A stretch of DNA of 7,224 bases from Bacteroidota bacterium (GTDB lineage Bacteria; Bacteroidota; Bacteroidia; Bacteroidales; Rikenellaceae). Under the pieces are notes generated by a model that worked only from the letters and a program-made list of their open reading frames with translations, was not told where the DNA came from and made no database searches. Every line of letters begins with the position of its first letter. Position 1 is the stretch's first letter. Made by a program: the position numbers and the translations under genes. This document shows, one piece after another, positions 6,224-7,224 of this stretch. Location: contig JAEZTA010000131.1 of NCBI GenBank assembly GCA_023443765.1, positions 1 through 7,224 of the forward strand, read 5' to 3'.

Positions 6224-6832
6224 ATGCGTTTGAAACCGCCAAAAATAATCCGGCGCCTGATGCCGGACCTGATCTGGGAGATCGACGACGAGGACGGCGT
6301 GTTCCTGACGTTCGACGATGGTCCCACGCCGGGTGTCACGGAGTGGATCCTCTCGACGCTGGACAAGTACGATGCCAAAGCGACCTTCTTCGTACTGGGC
6401 AAGAACGTCGAGATGTACCCCGACCTCTACCAGCGGATTCTCGACGCCGGGCACAAGGTCGGCAACCACACCTATTCGCACCAGAAGGGATGGGGCATGA
6501 GCCTCGAACGCTACACGGAGGATGTGGATTTCGCCAACGACCTGATCCACAGCGAACTTTTCCGCCCGCCCTACGCCCGCATCACCCCGGCGCAGGCGCG
6601 TTTCCTGGGCCAGCGATACAAGCTGGTGATGTGGGACATCATTTCGCGCGACTACAACCGCCGCCTCTCGCCCCGCACGTGCCTGAAGAACGTCACGAAG
6701 TACCTCGCACCGGGCGCCATCGTGGTTTTCCACGACAGCGAAAAGGCCTTCCGCAACATGCGCTACGCCCTGCCCCGCACGCTGGAAAAGATTCGCCAGA
6801 TGGGCCTCCGGTGCAAGCCGATCGAGCTATAA
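6224..6832 (+). CDS. Polysaccharide deacetylase family protein (NodB domain)
   Basis: This 202-residue protein is a carbohydrate esterase family 4 (NodB-type) metal-dependent deacetylase, expected to remove N- or O-acetyl groups from a glycan. All five motifs can be seen. They are TFDDGP with D31-D32; H82-T-Y-S-H86, the metal-binding histidines; RPPY (114-117); the DIISRDYN segment (138-145); and VVFHDS with catalytic H170. The NodB domain fills almost the whole protein. There is no signal peptide or membrane helix, so it appears cytoplasmic, unlike most peptidoglycan deacetylases. The frame stays open a long way upstream, but that part is antisense to the lipoprotein and cls genes. I chose the ATG at 6224 because the N-terminal PPKIIRRLMPDLIWEID block resembles the start of other Bacteroidetes NodB proteins I recall. 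The substrate is unknown. It is divergent from the lipoprotein-cls operon and is followed by efp with its own promoter. Confidence 0.9.
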   Translation: MRLKPPKIIRRLMPDLIWEIDDEDGVFLTFDDGPTPGVTEWILSTLDKYDAKATFFVLGKNVEMYPDLYQRILDAGHKVGNHTYSHQKGWGMSLERYTEDVDFANDLIHSELFRPPYARITPAQARFLGQRYKLVMWDIISRDYNRRLSPRTCLKNVTKYLAPGAIVVFHDSEKAFRNMRYALPRTLEKIRQMGLRCKPIEL

Positions 6833-6861
6833 ACCCGTTTTTTCAGGCCTATACTTTAGTC

Positions 6862-6898
6862 TTGGGAAGGAGTGTGTAGGATTTCCCGGATTTTTTTT
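6862..6898 (+). terminator. Possible intrinsic terminator after the deacetylase gene
   Basis: GGGAA (6864-6868) pairs with TTCCC (6883-6887). With flanking G-T wobble pairs the stem reaches about eight pairs (6862-6869 with 6882-6889) around a 12-base loop. A single A and then eight T (6891-6898) follow. The stem is modest, but the T-tract is good and the position, about 30 bases after the stop codon, is suitable. The T-tract runs directly into the efp -7 element. Confidence 0.45.
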
Positions 6899-6899
6899 C

Positions 6900-6907
6900 T
6901 AACTTTG
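6900..6907 (+). promoter_or_regulatory. -7 element of efp
   Basis: TAACTTTG matches TAnnTTTG. A start near 6913 gives an A/T-rich leader of about 30 bases before the ATG at 6944. No TTG lies at the normal -33 distance; the T-tract of the upstream terminator occupies part of the spacer. Confidence 0.55.
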
Positions 6908-6943
6908 CGACCACGAAATTAATAACTGTAAACCTATAATCCT

Positions 6944-7224
6944 ATGACAATTACAGCTGCTGATATCAAAATCGGCATGTGCATCGAAATGGACGGCAAG
7001 ACGTTTCTCGTAGTCGATTTCCAGCACTGCAAGCCGGGCAAGGGTCCCGCTTTTGTCCGCTCGAAACTCAAAAATCTCGAAAACGGCCGCGTGCTCGAAA
7101 ACACCTTCTCGTCGGTAAGCCAGAAGCTGGAGCAGGTACGCGTAGAGCGCCGTCCCTACCAGTTCACCTACGAGGATGACCTGGGTATGCACTTCATGCA
7201 CACCGAGACCTTCGAGGAGATCAA
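6944..7224 (+). CDS. efp: Translation elongation factor P, N-terminal half (runs off the right edge)
   Basis: EF-P binds ribosomes stalled at consecutive prolines and promotes peptide bond formation. Ninety-three complete codons are present, about half of the usual 185-190 residues. The N-terminal KOW-like domain is recognisable: ADIKIGMCIEMDGKTFLVV, then the hallmark loop KPGKGPAF (30-37), then VRSKLKNLENGRVLENTF. K33 is at the loop tip, equivalent to the lysine that many bacteria modify. It is not the arginine found in the rhamnosylated (EarP) class. The middle OB domain has begun (VRVERRPYQFTYEDD). The ATG at 6944 is the natural start for the family and lies behind an A/T-rich leader. The rest of the gene, and any modification genes, lie outside the window. 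Confidence 0.96.
   Translation, partial: MTITAADIKIGMCIEMDGKTFLVVDFQHCKPGKGPAFVRSKLKNLENGRVLENTFSSVSQKLEQVRVERRPYQFTYEDDLGMHFMHTETFEEI

Noticed and set aside
1..7224. CRISPR arrays, insertion sequences, tRNA or rRNA genes, toxin-antitoxin or phage-defence genes
   Set aside because: Scanning both strands by eye showed no regularly spaced repeats, transposase motifs, terminal inverted repeats, cloverleaf sequences or defence-type domains.

Overview
The window looks like a chromosomal housekeeping segment from a GC-rich member of the Bacteroidales, most likely Alistipes or a close relative. Three things point there. The recognisable promoters have the Bacteroidetes form (a TAnnTTTG -7 element, sometimes with a TTG -33 element). 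Start codons sit behind A/T-rich leaders without clear Shine-Dalgarno sequences. The gene families (a DUF4837-type lipoprotein, a signal-less NodB deacetylase, a HisKA_3 kinase with a NarL-type regulator) are typical of the phylum. The genus is an inference from base composition and protein style, not from a search.

Layout. At the left edge, the first 15 codons of an unidentified gene read leftwards (1-45). It is separated from the rightward surE (338-1111) by a 292-base gene-free stretch that holds divergent promoters and a long leader with several hairpins. A promoter at the 3' end of surE (1092-1122) precedes a two-gene operon for a membrane histidine kinase and a LuxR/NarL-type response regulator (1155-2773), whose stop and start codons overlap. 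Close behind is a class I SAM-dependent methyltransferase (2808-3617) with visibly lower GC, probably a later arrival. It converges on a leftward operon of a DUF4837-family lipoprotein (5138-6142) and a cardiolipin synthase (3668-5083). Divergent from that operon is a polysaccharide deacetylase (6224-6832) whose -7 element is so close to its ATG that the mRNA may be leaderless. The window ends in the first half of efp, translation elongation factor P (6944 onward), behind its own -7 element.

How the genes fit together. Most are independent housekeeping functions: SurE nucleotide phosphatase, cardiolipin synthesis, EF-P. The envelope-related genes (cardiolipin synthase, lipoprotein, deacetylase) cluster around one 81-base divergent promoter region. 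The two-component system has no ligand domain or target visible here; only the adjacent methyltransferase might be co-transcribed with it. I found no CRISPR array, mobile element, tRNA, rRNA or recognisable defence system. The least explained element is the structured leader of the leftmost gene (46-187), where one strand segment can pair with either of two others.
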